A stretch of DNA of 64,000 nucleotides from Eutrophocola sp964629325 (GCA_964629325.1 CAZVSC010000001.1:1-64000); one strand, 5' to 3'. Shown: positions 37,108 to 46,476, numbered from the stretch's first letter. The notes: generated from the letters alone by a model not told the origin. A program made the numbers and translations.

Positions 37108-38214
37108 ATGATGAGAACTATCGCGCTGATGACGTTGTTGACCGGCTTGCTCTCGGCCTGCGGGGGTGAATCGCCGCCGGCCATGACGGCCGCTGGCGAA
37201 CCGGTTGTCGCTCAGGAAACCACTGCTGTCGATTGCAGCGCAGGCGACGGCATCGACTACCTGTGTGGAATCAGCAACGGTGAAGATATCCTCCAGCTGG
37301 GCAACAGCGACTGGCTGCTGGTATCCGGTATGGACGGCAGCCTCAGCGGCACAGGCGTCAATGGCCGCATTCACCTGGTTAATGCGGCACAACGCAGCGT
37401 TGAAATACTTTTTCCGGGGACCAACCCCCTGTACCGGCACGACACGGCATTGTACGGCGACTGTCCCGGACCGCTCGATGCACGACAGTTTTCCGCCCAC
37501 GGCCTGGCATTGCAGAAAATCGACAAGGGCCCGGCCGTATACCGGTTGTACATGACCAGTCATGGTGCTCGTGAAGCCATCGAGGTTTTCGAGGTCGATG
37601 CTTTCGTCAAGCCCACCATCACCTGGGTAGGCTGCATCCCGATGCCGGCGTCGTCATGGACGAACAGTGTCGCGATCCTGGATGACGGCGGCTTCGTAGC
37701 CACCCAGTTTTATGATCCTGCCAGGGATACCATCGGGGATGTATTGGCTGGACGCGTGACCGGCCATGTTTTCGAGTGGCATCCGGGCGGCGAGGTCAGT
37801 GTCATGGAAGGCACTGAAATGGCGGGGCCAAACGGGATTGCCGTGACCGATGACCAGCGCTGGATTTTCGTCGCGTCATTCGGCACTGGCGAAGTCATGC
37901 GTTTTGATCGCAGCTCGACGCCGCCGGCACGCGATGTCATTCCGGTCGGTATAATGCCGGACAACCTGCGCTGGACCGGGGAAGGCATGCTTCTCGCCGC
38001 CGGCGACAATACCGAAGACTACTGCGGCACGGCGTCCTGTGAACAAGGCTGGGGTGTGGTGCAGATCGTCCCTTACAGCCTTGTGGCGACAAGAATCGCT
38101 GCCGCAGGCGAGGACGCCGCCCTGCAGAATCCCAGTGTCGGCTACCTGGTTAATGACGAGATCTGGGTAGGCACTTACAGCGGCGATCGGCTGGCGATCC
38201 TGCCGCGACAATAA
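37108..38214 (+). CDS. SMP-30-like beta-propeller lipoprotein
   Basis: The 368-residue protein has a lipoprotein signal (MMRTIALMTLLTGLLSAC). The mature part has repeated beta-propeller-like blades, with GPNGIAVTDDQRWIFVASFGTG resembling SMP-30/gluconolactonase/strictosidine-synthase propellers. It may be a periplasmic lactonase or esterase with calcium in the propeller, but key residues cannot be confirmed by eye. The start at 37108 has AAGGGGG seven bases upstream; a longer frame from 36907 lacks such a site and would bury the lipobox. Confidence 0.8.
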   Translation: MMRTIALMTLLTGLLSACGGESPPAMTAAGEPVVAQETTAVDCSAGDGIDYLCGISNGEDILQLGNSDWLLVSGMDGSLSGTGVNGRIHLVNAAQRSVEILFPGTNPLYRHDTALYGDCPGPLDARQFSAHGLALQKIDKGPAVYRLYMTSHGAREAIEVFEVDAFVKPTITWVGCIPMPASSWTNSVAILDDGGFVATQFYDPARDTIGDVLAGRVTGHVFEWHPGGEVSVMEGTEMAGPNGIAVTDDQRWIFVASFGTGEVMRFDRSSTPPARDVIPVGIMPDNLRWTGEGMLLAAGDNTEDYCGTASCEQGWGVVQIVPYSLVATRIAAAGEDAALQNPSVGYLVNDEIWVGTYSGDRLAILPRQ

Positions 38215-38246
38215 TTGCAGCATTGGAAGTCATAAAGAAGCAATAA

Positions 38247-38271
38247 AAAAAGGCGCCAGTTGGCGCCTTTT
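38247..38271. terminator. Bidirectional terminator between convergent genes
   Basis: AAGGCGCC (38250-38257), loop AGTT and GGCGCCTT (38262-38269) are flanked by an A run and a T run. It serves the propeller lipoprotein and the convergent exported protein. Confidence 0.9.
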
Positions 38272-38289
38272 ATGTTGCTGGAGCGAATA

Positions 38290-38943
38290 TTACTCGCCGG
38301 TGGCGAAGCAGTAGAAGAAGCCGTTGCCGCCGGAAGCCTGCAACTGCTCCTGGCTGCAACCACGCGACAAGTGTGTCGCATTCCAGGATTCGGCCAGCGG
38401 GCCGCCGCCGACACGGTCGAAGTGACCGACCATGGCGCGGGACGCATCGGTATTGCTGGTCCAGTTGTTGCAGGTCATGTCGGAAGCCGTGCCATCGACA
38501 TTGGTACCCGTCAGGATGTCGTGCATGTTGGGCGTGTCACCGACGCCGTTCACGGTATCGCCGTTTTCCGTCACGGAACGCTGCTTGTTGAGGTTAGTGT
38601 TGCTGTAGTGCAGGTCAACGAGACCACGGGCCACCAGTTCACCATTGGCGTTGTACCAGGGGCCGGAGCCGATCCTGTCACGGGCATATACTCCATCGGG
38701 GCCGGTCGTGCTGAGGTAGGCGCGCCAGGTTTTGCCGCGGGTGCCTGCAGCTTCTGCCAGGGCAGTGCAATGGGCGTCGGCGCCGGCGAGGCCGCCGAGG
38801 TTGGCGCCGTCACCGGGTCCGCGACTGGTGATAAAAAAGCTCATGCTGGTGTCCTGCTCGGCCTGGCCGCCGGGCTGTGCCATGACAGGAGCGGTGCAAC
38901 AGGCAAGAAGTGCGCCTGCGAATGCCAGTTTTTTCATTTTCAT
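38290..38943 (-). CDS. Exported lectin-like protein
   Basis: The 217-residue protein has a signal peptide (MKMKKLAFAGALLACCTAPV, cleavage near MAQ). Its Cys- and Trp-containing domain (ADAHCTALAEAAG, WRAYLST, TCNNWTS, SRGCSQEQL, FYCFA) is reminiscent of C-type-lectin or endostatin-like folds annotated as lectin in other bacteria. The start at 38943 has AGGGGG upstream and gives the signal peptide; the longer frame does not. The ligand is unknown, and the fold assignment is from recall of the pattern. Confidence 0.75.
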   Translation of the reverse strand: MKMKKLAFAGALLACCTAPVMAQPGGQAEQDTSMSFFITSRGPGDGANLGGLAGADAHCTALAEAAGTRGKTWRAYLSTTGPDGVYARDRIGSGPWYNANGELVARGLVDLHYSNTNLNKQRSVTENGDTVNGVGDTPNMHDILTGTNVDGTASDMTCNNWTSNTDASRAMVGHFDRVGGGPLAESWNATHLSRGCSQEQLQASGGNGFFYCFATGE

Positions 38944-39144
38944 GGGTTCCCCCTGGTTGATTGTCTGTTCTTGTGGTTTATGCCGGCCTAGCAGTGTGAG
39001 GCCAGAACCCATTATTAGCAACAAAGTGTGCAAGTAACGTGGAACCCGCCAGCCCGCAGCCAACTTCAAGCTGGACTGGTTTTGGGGAGTGGGGCATGAT
39101 TAGTCCTGAAAAAAGATTAACAAACCTGTCACGGGGAAACTCCA

Positions 39145-40161
39145 ATGCTGAACCGCCGCCGCTTCCTGGCCAGTACTGCTGGCGTAACTGGCTCACTGCT
39201 GCTGCCGTCGCATCTGCTGGCCCAGTCCGGTATCCGCCTGGAAAAACTCAACTATTTCGAAATCCGGGTGACGGATCCCGGCCGCAGCCTGTCATTCTAC
39301 CAGGGGCTGTTTGGCATGCCGGTCCAGTTTCGCAGCAGTGATGACCGGATATTCATGAAGATCGGCGACAGCAGGCAGTACATGGCAGTTCGCCAGGCTG
39401 GCAGCAATGAAGCGCCAGCCATTACCCAACTGGGTTACTCGGTCAGCAACTACGATCCGGACAGCAACCTGGCCGCGCTCAAGGCCGGCGGGTTCCGTGA
39501 GATCGATGCCCCGGACATTGCTCTTCCCGGCATCGAAAATCCCATGTGCACCTGGGTGCAGGTGCGCGGGGATGATACGCCGACCCTGTATTTCTCGGAT
39601 GAACGGGGGCTCATCGTACAACTGACTGACACATCCTGGTGCGGCGGTACGGGACCGCTCGGCAGTGAATGCGGCGCGCCCGAAGCCGTGCCCCCTGCCT
39701 TGATTACCCTGGGCGAGATCAACCACTTCACCTCGTTCGTCAATGACGGGGCAGCGGCCAACGTGTTCTACCAGGATTTCTTCGATCTCGATATCCAGGC
39801 TTTCCAGGGTCCGGGTGCACCCGTAACCGGTATCGGCGACGGCAAGCAGTTCGTCATGTATGCCGGCGGTCCCAGTGCCGGCAAGGTGCCTGCCAATATC
39901 CATCATGTCAGTTTCAACTTTGATGGTTTCAGCGTCGACGATGTCCTCCAGAAATTCGAACAGCGCGGTATCACGGCCCGGGGCGAGCGCCAGCTGGGTC
40001 CGCTGATGCATTACATCAGTCTGCGCATGCCGGCGCGCGGCGGTGTGGAAGGGGGAACGCCCGAAGTCTACTTTACCGATCCGGACGGCATCCTGATGCA
40101 GTTGCAGGACTCCGCTTATTGCGGCGGTGGCGGTTATCTTGGAGACAAGTGTCTTTTATAA
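39145..40161 (+). CDS. Exported VOC (glyoxalase/dioxygenase-like) protein
   Basis: The 338-residue protein has an RRRFLAS sequence and a hydrophobic stretch ending LLAQS, which suggests Tat export of a folded, possibly metal-bound protein. Two vicinal-oxygen-chelate domains follow: YFEIRVTDPGRSLSFYQGLF (about 33-165) and INHFTSFVNDGAAANVFYQD (about 190-330). VOC proteins include glyoxalases, extradiol dioxygenases and resistance proteins; which one this is cannot be told. It is a single-gene unit with its own terminator. Confidence 0.82.
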   Translation: MLNRRRFLASTAGVTGSLLLPSHLLAQSGIRLEKLNYFEIRVTDPGRSLSFYQGLFGMPVQFRSSDDRIFMKIGDSRQYMAVRQAGSNEAPAITQLGYSVSNYDPDSNLAALKAGGFREIDAPDIALPGIENPMCTWVQVRGDDTPTLYFSDERGLIVQLTDTSWCGGTGPLGSECGAPEAVPPALITLGEINHFTSFVNDGAAANVFYQDFFDLDIQAFQGPGAPVTGIGDGKQFVMYAGGPSAGKVPANIHHVSFNFDGFSVDDVLQKFEQRGITARGERQLGPLMHYISLRMPARGGVEGGTPEVYFTDPDGILMQLQDSAYCGGGGYLGDKCLL

Positions 40162-40186
40162 GAGACGATAACTTCTGCCTGACACC

Positions 40187-40212
40187 AAGCCCGCTTCAAG
40201 CGGGCTTTTTTA
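40187..40212 (+). terminator. Rho-independent terminator after the VOC gene
   Basis: AAGCCCGC (40187-40194), loop TTCAA and GCGGGCTT (40200-40207) are followed by a T run on the plus strand only. Confidence 0.9.
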
Positions 40213-40219
40213 TTGGCTG

Positions 40220-40948
40220 TCACTCCGCCAGGCTTACCGAGTGGAGGACGGCAGCGAGCGTCTCCGGGCATGACAGGAAGGGGCTGTGGTCCGCATCGAG
40301 CTGCACCATCTCGTCGCAGCGCTGGCGGGTCAGCATGCGCCGCTGATGATGAATGGGAATGACCCGGTCATTCAGGCAGCACAGGTAGGTTTTTGGCATC
40401 CGCCCGAAACGTTCCGGGGTAAGCTGGACCTTCCCCGATAATGGCAGGGTAGCCTGTGGCGTGAATGCAACGGGAACCTGGTCCTTCAGGGTGTCCGGGC
40501 AGCGATTGTAGAACAGGTGGCCGATCTGGCCGGCCTTGATCGTGCAGGTACGCTTGTCCGGTGACAGTGACATGGCGGACTCTATCGCGGTGGGTGGCTC
40601 GTCCCCCCTGTTGGCCGCGATCAGGTCAAACAGGCTCTGCCCGTCGCTGGGCAGGTAGGCGCTCAGGTAGACCAGTCTGGCCACATTGTCCGGCACCGCT
40701 TCGGCGACCTGGGAAATCACCATACCGCTCATGCTGTGGCCCACCAGAACGACAGTGTTATCAATATTTTCAACAAGTTGTGAGATATATCGGGAATACG
40801 TCTTGAGACTGATGGTGGCCGGGTCCGCGGCATTGGCACCCTGGCCGGGCAGGTCCGGTGCATGTACCCGGTGGCCACGGGCTTCGAGCAGGGGAACCAG
40901 GTGGCGCCAGCATCCAGCATCATGCCAGGCACCGTGTACCAGCACCAT
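40220..40948 (-). CDS. Alpha/beta hydrolase
   Basis: This 242-residue alpha/beta-hydrolase of the salicylate/methyl-ester esterase type has an oxyanion region VHGAWHDAGCW, nucleophile Ser in GHSMSGMV and catalytic His in DADHSPF. It starts just after cysE on the same strand. The only ATG (40948) has no ribosome site near it; AAGGA at the end of cysE is correctly spaced for a CTG five codons upstream (40963), which would give MNQPDMVLVHG. The true start is therefore uncertain. Substrate unknown. Confidence 0.85.
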   Translation of the reverse strand: MVLVHGAWHDAGCWRHLVPLLEARGHRVHAPDLPGQGANAADPATISLKTYSRYISQLVENIDNTVVLVGHSMSGMVISQVAEAVPDNVARLVYLSAYLPSDGQSLFDLIAANRGDEPPTAIESAMSLSPDKRTCTIKAGQIGHLFYNRCPDTLKDQVPVAFTPQATLPLSGKVQLTPERFGRMPKTYLCCLNDRVIPIHHQRRMLTRQRCDEMVQLDADHSPFLSCPETLAAVLHSVSLAE

Positions 40949-40966
40949 ATCGGGTTGGTTCAGGGC

Positions 40967-41749
40967 TCAATCCTTGTCATTGAGGTAATGGTCCATCTCC
41001 AGGGCAGGCTGCTCGGTGCGGGGTCGCCCGGCAACTTTCGCCGGCACCCCGACAACAGTCGTGTGGGCCTCGACATCATCGAGTACCACGGCGCCAGAAC
41101 CTACCCAGGCACCTTCCCCGACGACGACGTTGCCCAGCACGTGGGCCCCGGCACCGATAAGAACGCCGGTGCGTATTTTCGGGTGTCTGTCGCCGCCTTC
41201 CTTGCCGGTTCCGCCCAGTGTGACACCCTGCAGGATGGAAATATTGTCAGCCAGTACGCTGGTTTCCCCGATGACGATGCCTGTGCCGTGATCCAGCAGG
41301 ATGCCCGTGCCGATTTGGGCCGCCGGATGGATATCCACGGCAAATACCTCCGAGACCCGGCTCTGGATATACAGGGACATGCCGCGGCGGTCATGATGCC
41401 AGAGCCAGTGTGCCACGCGGTATGCCTGCAGCGCCTGGAACCCCTTGAAATAGAGCAGGGCGGTGGAGTAGCACTTCACGGCGGGGTCACGCTGGCGCAC
41501 AGCCAGCAGGTCCTTGGTGGTTGCCTCGATGATCGCAGGATCGCGGCGCAGGGTTTCATCGAAGACCGCTTTCAGGGTGGACAGGGGCATGTCTTCCGAG
41601 GCCAGCTTGCGGGAAAGCAGATCGCTGAGTGCGCAAGCCAGGTCATCGTGGGCGAGGATGCGCTTGCTCAGGTAAGTGCCCATGTCGGGTTCGCTGAGCA
41701 GCTGGTCGCTAATCTCGTGCCGGATTGTTGCCCAGAGATCCGTGTCCAT
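40967..41749 (-). CDS. cysE: Serine O-acetyltransferase
   Basis: The 260-residue enzyme makes O-acetylserine, the precursor of cysteine. It has an N-terminal helical domain (residues 1-140) and a left-handed beta-helix of hexapeptide repeats (DIHPAAQIGTGILLDHGTGI, GVTLGGTGKEGGDRHPKI). The His and Asp residues of the active site lie in these segments. The length and N-terminal domain match the E. coli-type CysE, not the short EpsC form. The start at 41749 is the standard family start; a longer frame would overlap the gpsA region. Confidence 0.95.
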   Translation of the reverse strand: MDTDLWATIRHEISDQLLSEPDMGTYLSKRILAHDDLACALSDLLSRKLASEDMPLSTLKAVFDETLRRDPAIIEATTKDLLAVRQRDPAVKCYSTALLYFKGFQALQAYRVAHWLWHHDRRGMSLYIQSRVSEVFAVDIHPAAQIGTGILLDHGTGIVIGETSVLADNISILQGVTLGGTGKEGGDRHPKIRTGVLIGAGAHVLGNVVVGEGAWVGSGAVVLDDVEAHTTVVGVPAKVAGRPRTEQPALEMDHYLNDKD

Positions 41750-41780
41750 CGTGCAAGTACCTGTATCTGGAGGGCCTGCG

Positions 41781-41786
41781 ATTCTA
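41781..41786 (-). promoter_or_regulatory. Candidate -10 element of the cysE promoter
   Basis: On the minus strand this reads TAGAAT followed by CGC, 32-37 bases before the cysE start. The -35 region is weak. Confidence 0.35.
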
Positions 41787-41919
41787 TAGTATGTGTTTCT
41801 GGAGCGCCAGAGTCCGCGGAATGCCTGCCGCTGGAGTTGCCCTGGCATCCCTGCTATCTTTCCGCGCTCATTGAAGAGTGGGCGGTACCAGCCTCCGGCT
41901 GTATGCGGGAAAACCAACT

Positions 41920-42939
41920 ATGTCAGTAAAAAATGTAGCGGTACTCGGTGGCGGCAGTTTCGGCACCGTGATCGCCAACATCATTGCGCACAACGGGCAC
42001 AAGACCCTGCTGTGGATGCGCGATGCCGAACAGGTGGTCTCCCTTAACAAGCGCCACGAAAACGTCAATTACCTGCCGGGTTACAAGCTGCACAAGGATG
42101 TCGTGGCGACTGATGATCTGGAGGCCGCAGTCAAGGATGTGGACCTGATCTTCGTGGCAGTGCCCAGCAGCAGTTTCCGGGAAGTGGTCAGGCAAATGAC
42201 GCCGCTCATTCACGACAATGTCATCCTGGTCAGCCTGACCAAAGGCATCGAAGCCAAAACTTTCGCCCTGATGAGCCAGATTCTCACCGAGGAAACCAAC
42301 AACAGGCACATCGCCGTGCTCAGCGGCCCCAACCTGGCCAAGGAAATCGCGGTGAGCAGCCCGACCGGGGCGGTGGTTGCCAGCAAGGATCCCGCTGTCG
42401 TGACTGCTGTGCAGGATGTCCTGCGATCCGACAGCTTCCGTGTCTATTCAAACAGCGACATGCTGGGTGTCGAACTTGGCGGCTCCCTGAAGAATATCTA
42501 TGCCATCATTGCAGGACTGGCCGAGGCTCTAGGCATGGGGCACAACACCAATGCCATGCTGGTGACGCGCAGCCTGACTGAAATGGCCCGATTTGGCGTG
42601 GAACTGGGCGCCGACCCCATGACCTTCCTGGGACTGTCCGGTGTCGGCGATCTGATCGTGACCTGCTCATCGCCGCTGTCGCGCAATTTCCGGGTCGGCA
42701 AGGCATTGGGTGAAGGCAAGGACATCGATCTCGTGATCAGCGAGATGGATCAGGTGGCGGAAGGTGTTAATACCCTGAAACAGGTCAAGGACAAGGCCGA
42801 CGAACTGGGCGTGAAGATGCCGCTGGTCAACGGGCTGTATGAAATTCTCTACAACAATCAAACCGTTGATCATATAATAAGCTCCTTGATGCTGGAGGAG
42901 CAGGGACTCGATGTCGAGTTTGCGGCGGCACGGCCGTGA
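41920..42939 (+). CDS. gpsA: Glycerol-3-phosphate dehydrogenase [NAD(P)+]
   Basis: The 339-residue enzyme reduces dihydroxyacetone phosphate to sn-glycerol-3-phosphate for phospholipid synthesis. It contains the Rossmann GGGSFGTVIANI and the LTKGIEAK and GPNLAKEIA segments with the catalytic Lys. FLGLSGVGDLIVTCSSPLSRN is the C-terminal signature. The start at 41920 (MSVKNVAVLGG) is preceded by GCGGGA. It heads a gpsA-DUF4389-sixA set found in other gammaproteobacteria. Confidence 0.96.
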   Translation: MSVKNVAVLGGGSFGTVIANIIAHNGHKTLLWMRDAEQVVSLNKRHENVNYLPGYKLHKDVVATDDLEAAVKDVDLIFVAVPSSSFREVVRQMTPLIHDNVILVSLTKGIEAKTFALMSQILTEETNNRHIAVLSGPNLAKEIAVSSPTGAVVASKDPAVVTAVQDVLRSDSFRVYSNSDMLGVELGGSLKNIYAIIAGLAEALGMGHNTNAMLVTRSLTEMARFGVELGADPMTFLGLSGVGDLIVTCSSPLSRNFRVGKALGEGKDIDLVISEMDQVAEGVNTLKQVKDKADELGVKMPLVNGLYEILYNNQTVDHIISSLMLEEQGLDVEFAAARP

Positions 42940-42979
42940 ACCCGGTCAAACGCCAACCCCGTTTGCCAGAGGAGCTATC

Positions 42980-43471
42980 ATGAGCGACGACAAGGCCGAA
43001 GAACTTAAAAAGAACATACTTTCTCCTTACCAGTGGGTACGTATTCTCTACATGGCGTTTTACGCGGTCGCCTGCTGGGTATTGTTGCTCGTGCTGCCGG
43101 TGATCATTGTCTGCCAGGTCATCATCAGTCTGATCACAGGCGATGACAACAGCAACCTGCGTGACTTCGGCAAGGCATTGTCCGATTACTTCCACCAGGC
43201 CATGAACTATCTTGTCTATGCCACCGATGAAAAACCCTGGCCTTTCTCCGATGGGGAGGACCTTGGTGATGCATTCAGCGATAGTGGTGACGACGACGAG
43301 CCAGAAGATGAAACACCTGCTGCCAGGAGTGCGGCCCAAAGTAGCGGCGATGATGTGTTCGACGATATCAGCTTTACCGGGGACCAGAAGCCGGAAAGGG
43401 CGTCCGATGACGGTGTCGACTATACGCGTGCCGACGATGGCAGCGCTGACGACAAGAAGGATTCCGCGTAA
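42980..43471 (+). CDS. DUF4389 membrane protein
   Basis: The 163-residue protein has a hydrophobic segment (about 28-50) and the conserved FGKALSDYFHQAMNYLVYATDEKPWPF that marks DUF4389. The long C-terminal tail is acidic and poorly ordered. AGAGGAG lies at 42968-42974, fixing the start. It sits between gpsA and sixA, a conserved pairing whose reason is unknown. Confidence 0.88.
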   Translation: MSDDKAEELKKNILSPYQWVRILYMAFYAVACWVLLLVLPVIIVCQVIISLITGDDNSNLRDFGKALSDYFHQAMNYLVYATDEKPWPFSDGEDLGDAFSDSGDDDEPEDETPAARSAAQSSGDDVFDDISFTGDQKPERASDDGVDYTRADDGSADDKKDSA

Positions 43472-43515
43472 ACAGCTGGCAAGGCCTGCCCCGAATTACC
43501 AAAGAAATTTGCTTG

Positions 43516-44010
43516 ATGAATTTGTATTTATTGCGCCACGGTGAAGCTGAATCCGCGGCCACTACCAGTGCCGGGCGCCAGTTAACGGAAGCGGGGTACG
43601 AGGAAATTGAAAACGTGGCGCGGCAATTTGTCGGTCGTCACCTTTCGATCGACCGATGCTTTGTCAGCCCTGCGCTCAGGACCCAGCAGACCGCCGAAAC
43701 TTTCCTGGCACAAATATTCCATCCGCCCGTGCTGGAAACCCTGGACGCTCTCGATGCCACCTGCCGGGCCGCTGATGCCATGCGTGCGCTTGACGGCATT
43801 GATATCAAAAACAGCGGCAACATCCTGCTGGTCAGCCATAACCCCTTGCTCTCCGAATTGCTTGCCCTCCTGACCGACGGCAACATCGATCACATGCGCA
43901 TCCTGGAAACGGGCAATCTTGCCTGCGTGACCCTGGACATCATCGGACTTGGCATGGGCGATTTCGCCTTCATGCTGGAACCCGATCCGGCCAGGGTCGC
44001 TTCATCCTGA
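43516..44010 (+). CDS. sixA: Phosphohistidine phosphatase SixA
   Basis: The 164-residue histidine phosphatase starts MNLYLLRHGEAE, where RHG carries the catalytic His. A second His lies in LLVSHNPLLSELL. SixA removes phosphate from histidine-containing phosphotransfer proteins. The ATG at 43516 is preferred over the TTG three bases before. The hydrolase gene follows after nine bases. Confidence 0.92.
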   Translation: MNLYLLRHGEAESAATTSAGRQLTEAGYEEIENVARQFVGRHLSIDRCFVSPALRTQQTAETFLAQIFHPPVLETLDALDATCRAADAMRALDGIDIKNSGNILLVSHNPLLSELLALLTDGNIDHMRILETGNLACVTLDIIGLGMGDFAFMLEPDPARVASS

Positions 44011-44019
44011 GCCTGCGTC

Positions 44020-44865
44020 ATGCAGCCCGCTGAAACTACCCTGATGGCCGGCGAACTGTCGCTGGCTGTTCGTACCTGGGGCGAACCTGGTAAACCGGCA
44101 ATCATTGCCCTGCATGGCTGGCAGGACAACGCCGCCACCTTTGATCGTCTGGCGCCGCATTTTCCCGATTATTTCTGGGTGGTTCCGGATTTGCCGGGAC
44201 ATGGACTTTCCGAGCATCGCGGCAAGGGAGCGGAATACTCCATCTGGAATTACAGCGTGGAAGTGATGGCCATTGCGGATGCTTTCAATCTGGATACCTT
44301 CGTGCTGGTGGGGCATTCCATGGGCGGCGGCATTGCGTGCCTGCTGGCGGGACTGTTTCCGGAACGCGTGACACGACTTGTCTTGCTGGATGTCATCGGT
44401 ACGATTACCACCCAGCCAGACCAGAGCCCGGCACAATTGCGCCATGCCATTGAGCAGCGCGTCGGTAAATCCCTGCGCAAGGCCGGCGTCTATACGACCC
44501 GCGAAGCCGCCATCGAAGCCAGGGCGAGGAAGGGCATTACCAATGAGGCCGCTGCCTTGCTCGGCGCCCGCGGTATTGCCGAAAATGATCAGGGGTACTC
44601 CTGGCGGCACGACCAGCGGCTCACACGCAAAACCCTGGTAAGCCTGACTGATCAACAGGTGGCAGCCCATCTCGGTGCCATCACCTGTCCGGTGTTACTG
44701 GTGGTATCGAAAGAGGCTGTGCAGCGGGAAGCCGTGATTCGCGAACGCGCGGCGCTGGTGAGCAATATCAGGGTTGTGCATCTCGACGGCGGCCATCACC
44801 AGCACCTCGAGGAGCAGGCGGACGTCATCGCCGGACTGGTCAGCGAATTTTTCGCAACTGCCTAA
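44020..44865 (+). CDS. Alpha/beta hydrolase
   Basis: The 281-residue protein has the oxyanion motif LHGWQDNAATFDRLAP, the nucleophile Ser in GHSMGGGIA (about residue 101) and a C-terminal catalytic His in DGGHHQHLE. A cap domain covers about 130-215. Substrate unknown. It is probably co-transcribed with sixA, and its end overlaps convergent folE by four bases. Confidence 0.88.
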   Translation: MQPAETTLMAGELSLAVRTWGEPGKPAIIALHGWQDNAATFDRLAPHFPDYFWVVPDLPGHGLSEHRGKGAEYSIWNYSVEVMAIADAFNLDTFVLVGHSMGGGIACLLAGLFPERVTRLVLLDVIGTITTQPDQSPAQLRHAIEQRVGKSLRKAGVYTTREAAIEARARKGITNEAAALLGARGIAENDQGYSWRHDQRLTRKTLVSLTDQQVAAHLGAITCPVLLVVSKEAVQREAVIRERAALVSNIRVVHLDGGHHQHLEEQADVIAGLVSEFFATA

Positions 44866-45419
44866 CGGTCGATCAGCGACAGGAATTCGGAGCGCGTGGT
44901 CTGCTTTTCGCGGAAGGCGCCCAGCATGCAGGATGTGGTCATCACGGAATTCTGTTTTTCCACGCCGCGCATCATCATGCACATGTGCTGCGACTCGATG
45001 ATCACGCCGACACCGCGGGCACCCGTGATGTCGAGAATGGTTTTCGCAATCTGCTGGGTCAGGTGTTCCTGGATTTGCAGGCGACGGGCAAACATGTCGA
45101 CGATACGTGCTATTTTGGACAGGCCGATTACGGTTTCGGCAGGCAGGTAGGCGACGTGGCACTTGCCGATGAATGGCAGCAGGTGATGTTCGCACAGGGA
45201 GTACAGCTCGATGTTCTTGACGATCACCATTTCGTTGGAGGTGGTGGGAAACAGCGCACCATTGACGATTTCGTTGACGTCCTGGGTGTAGCCGCGCGTC
45301 AGGAACTTCATCGCTTCGGCGGCGCGATGCGGCGTGTCCTTGAGGCCGTGGCGGCCCAGGTCTTCACCGACGTTTTCGATAATAGTGGCAAACGCCTGTT
45401 CTAAGGTCTTGTCCTGCAT
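44862..45419 (-). CDS. folE: GTP cyclohydrolase I
   Basis: The 185-residue enzyme converts GTP to dihydroneopterin triphosphate, the first step of folate synthesis. Zinc-ligand residues appear in SLCEHHLLPFIGK, together with the conserved QIQEHLTQQIAKTI and ESQHMCMMMRGVEK. Length is near the family norm. It diverges from prmB and converges with the hydrolase. Confidence 0.96.
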   Translation of the reverse strand: MQDKTLEQAFATIIENVGEDLGRHGLKDTPHRAAEAMKFLTRGYTQDVNEIVNGALFPTTSNEMVIVKNIELYSLCEHHLLPFIGKCHVAYLPAETVIGLSKIARIVDMFARRLQIQEHLTQQIAKTILDITGARGVGVIIESQHMCMMMRGVEKQNSVMTTSCMLGAFREKQTTRSEFLSLIDR

Positions 45420-45518
45420 GGGAGCTACTTTCTTGAATTATGATTGTTCCAGTTGTACCGAAGACGTGCGATGAAAATCAACTGCGCACCCTACTTGAAA
45501 CTTGTTAACGGGTAAAGC

Positions 45519-46421
45519 TTGGCTGTGAAAATAGACCTGCCTGATGCCGCCGGCGCCTGTATCGAGGCCATAGCCGGCTATTTCGATGCTGCCGACCTCT
45601 TTTACGGCCATGGCACCGACAGCCCCGGCATGGAGGCCCAGTGGCTCGTCACTACTGTGCTTACGCACGACGGCGTATCAGGGATCACCGCCAATACGCT
45701 CGTTGCACCGGAGCAGCGGTCCCGCATGGCCCGCCTGGCTATGCAGCGCATCAACGGGCGCTCGCCGCTGGCCTACCTTTTGAATGAGGCGTGGTTTGCC
45801 GGGCATTGCTTCTACGTCGATGAACGGGTCCTGGTGCCGCGCTCACCGATCGCGGAGCTGGTCGCAAACCGGTTCCAGCCGCTGCTGGAGCAAGCACCGG
45901 CACAGATCCTGGACCTGTGCTGCGGCAGCGGCTGTATCGGTATCGCCTGTGCACTGGCATTCCCCGACAGCACTGTTGTCCTGGCGGACCTCTCAGCAGA
46001 CGCTCTCGCCGTGGCACAGGTCAACATCGAGCGGTTCGGCCTTGCTGACCGGGTGACTGCCTGCCGCTCCGATCTTTATGACAACATCAGCGGCTCTTTC
46101 GACCTGGTCGTGTGCAACCCGCCGTATGTCCCCGAGGATGAATTTCGTGAACTGCCGCCTGAATACCACCGTGAACCCGCCATGGGGCTGGTCAGTGAGC
46201 AATCCGGCCTGGCTATTCCCCTGAATGTTCTTGCAGAAACGGGCAGGCACCTGCATGACCAGGGCCTGCTCATCCTGGAAACCGGCTACACCTGGCCGGC
46301 ACTGGATGCGGCCCTGCCGAATGTGCCCCTGCTGTGGCTGGAGTTCGAGCATGGAGGGGAAGGGGTCTGTGCGTTGACTGCGCAACAGCTTCACCGGTAT
46401 TTCCCGTCACAGGGCCAGTGA
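45519..46421 (+). CDS. prmB: Ribosomal protein uL3 glutamine methyltransferase
   Basis: The 300-residue SAM-dependent methyltransferase modifies a glutamine of ribosomal protein uL3. It has the motif I segment ILDLCCGSGCIGIACAL and the NPPYVP motif typical of glutamine/N-methyltransferases, plus the PrmB-specific N-terminal domain. The start is TTG at 45519 or GTG at 45525; both fit poorly to the GGG at 45510. PrmB followed by aroC is a common gammaproteobacterial order. Confidence 0.92.
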   Translation: MAVKIDLPDAAGACIEAIAGYFDAADLFYGHGTDSPGMEAQWLVTTVLTHDGVSGITANTLVAPEQRSRMARLAMQRINGRSPLAYLLNEAWFAGHCFYVDERVLVPRSPIAELVANRFQPLLEQAPAQILDLCCGSGCIGIACALAFPDSTVVLADLSADALAVAQVNIERFGLADRVTACRSDLYDNISGSFDLVVCNPPYVPEDEFRELPPEYHREPAMGLVSEQSGLAIPLNVLAETGRHLHDQGLLILETGYTWPALDAALPNVPLLWLEFEHGGEGVCALTAQQLHRYFPSQGQ

Positions 46422-46476
46422 CCCCAGGCACCGAGGAAAAACCTGTCTAACACGCCGGTTTGACTGGATTTTCCAG

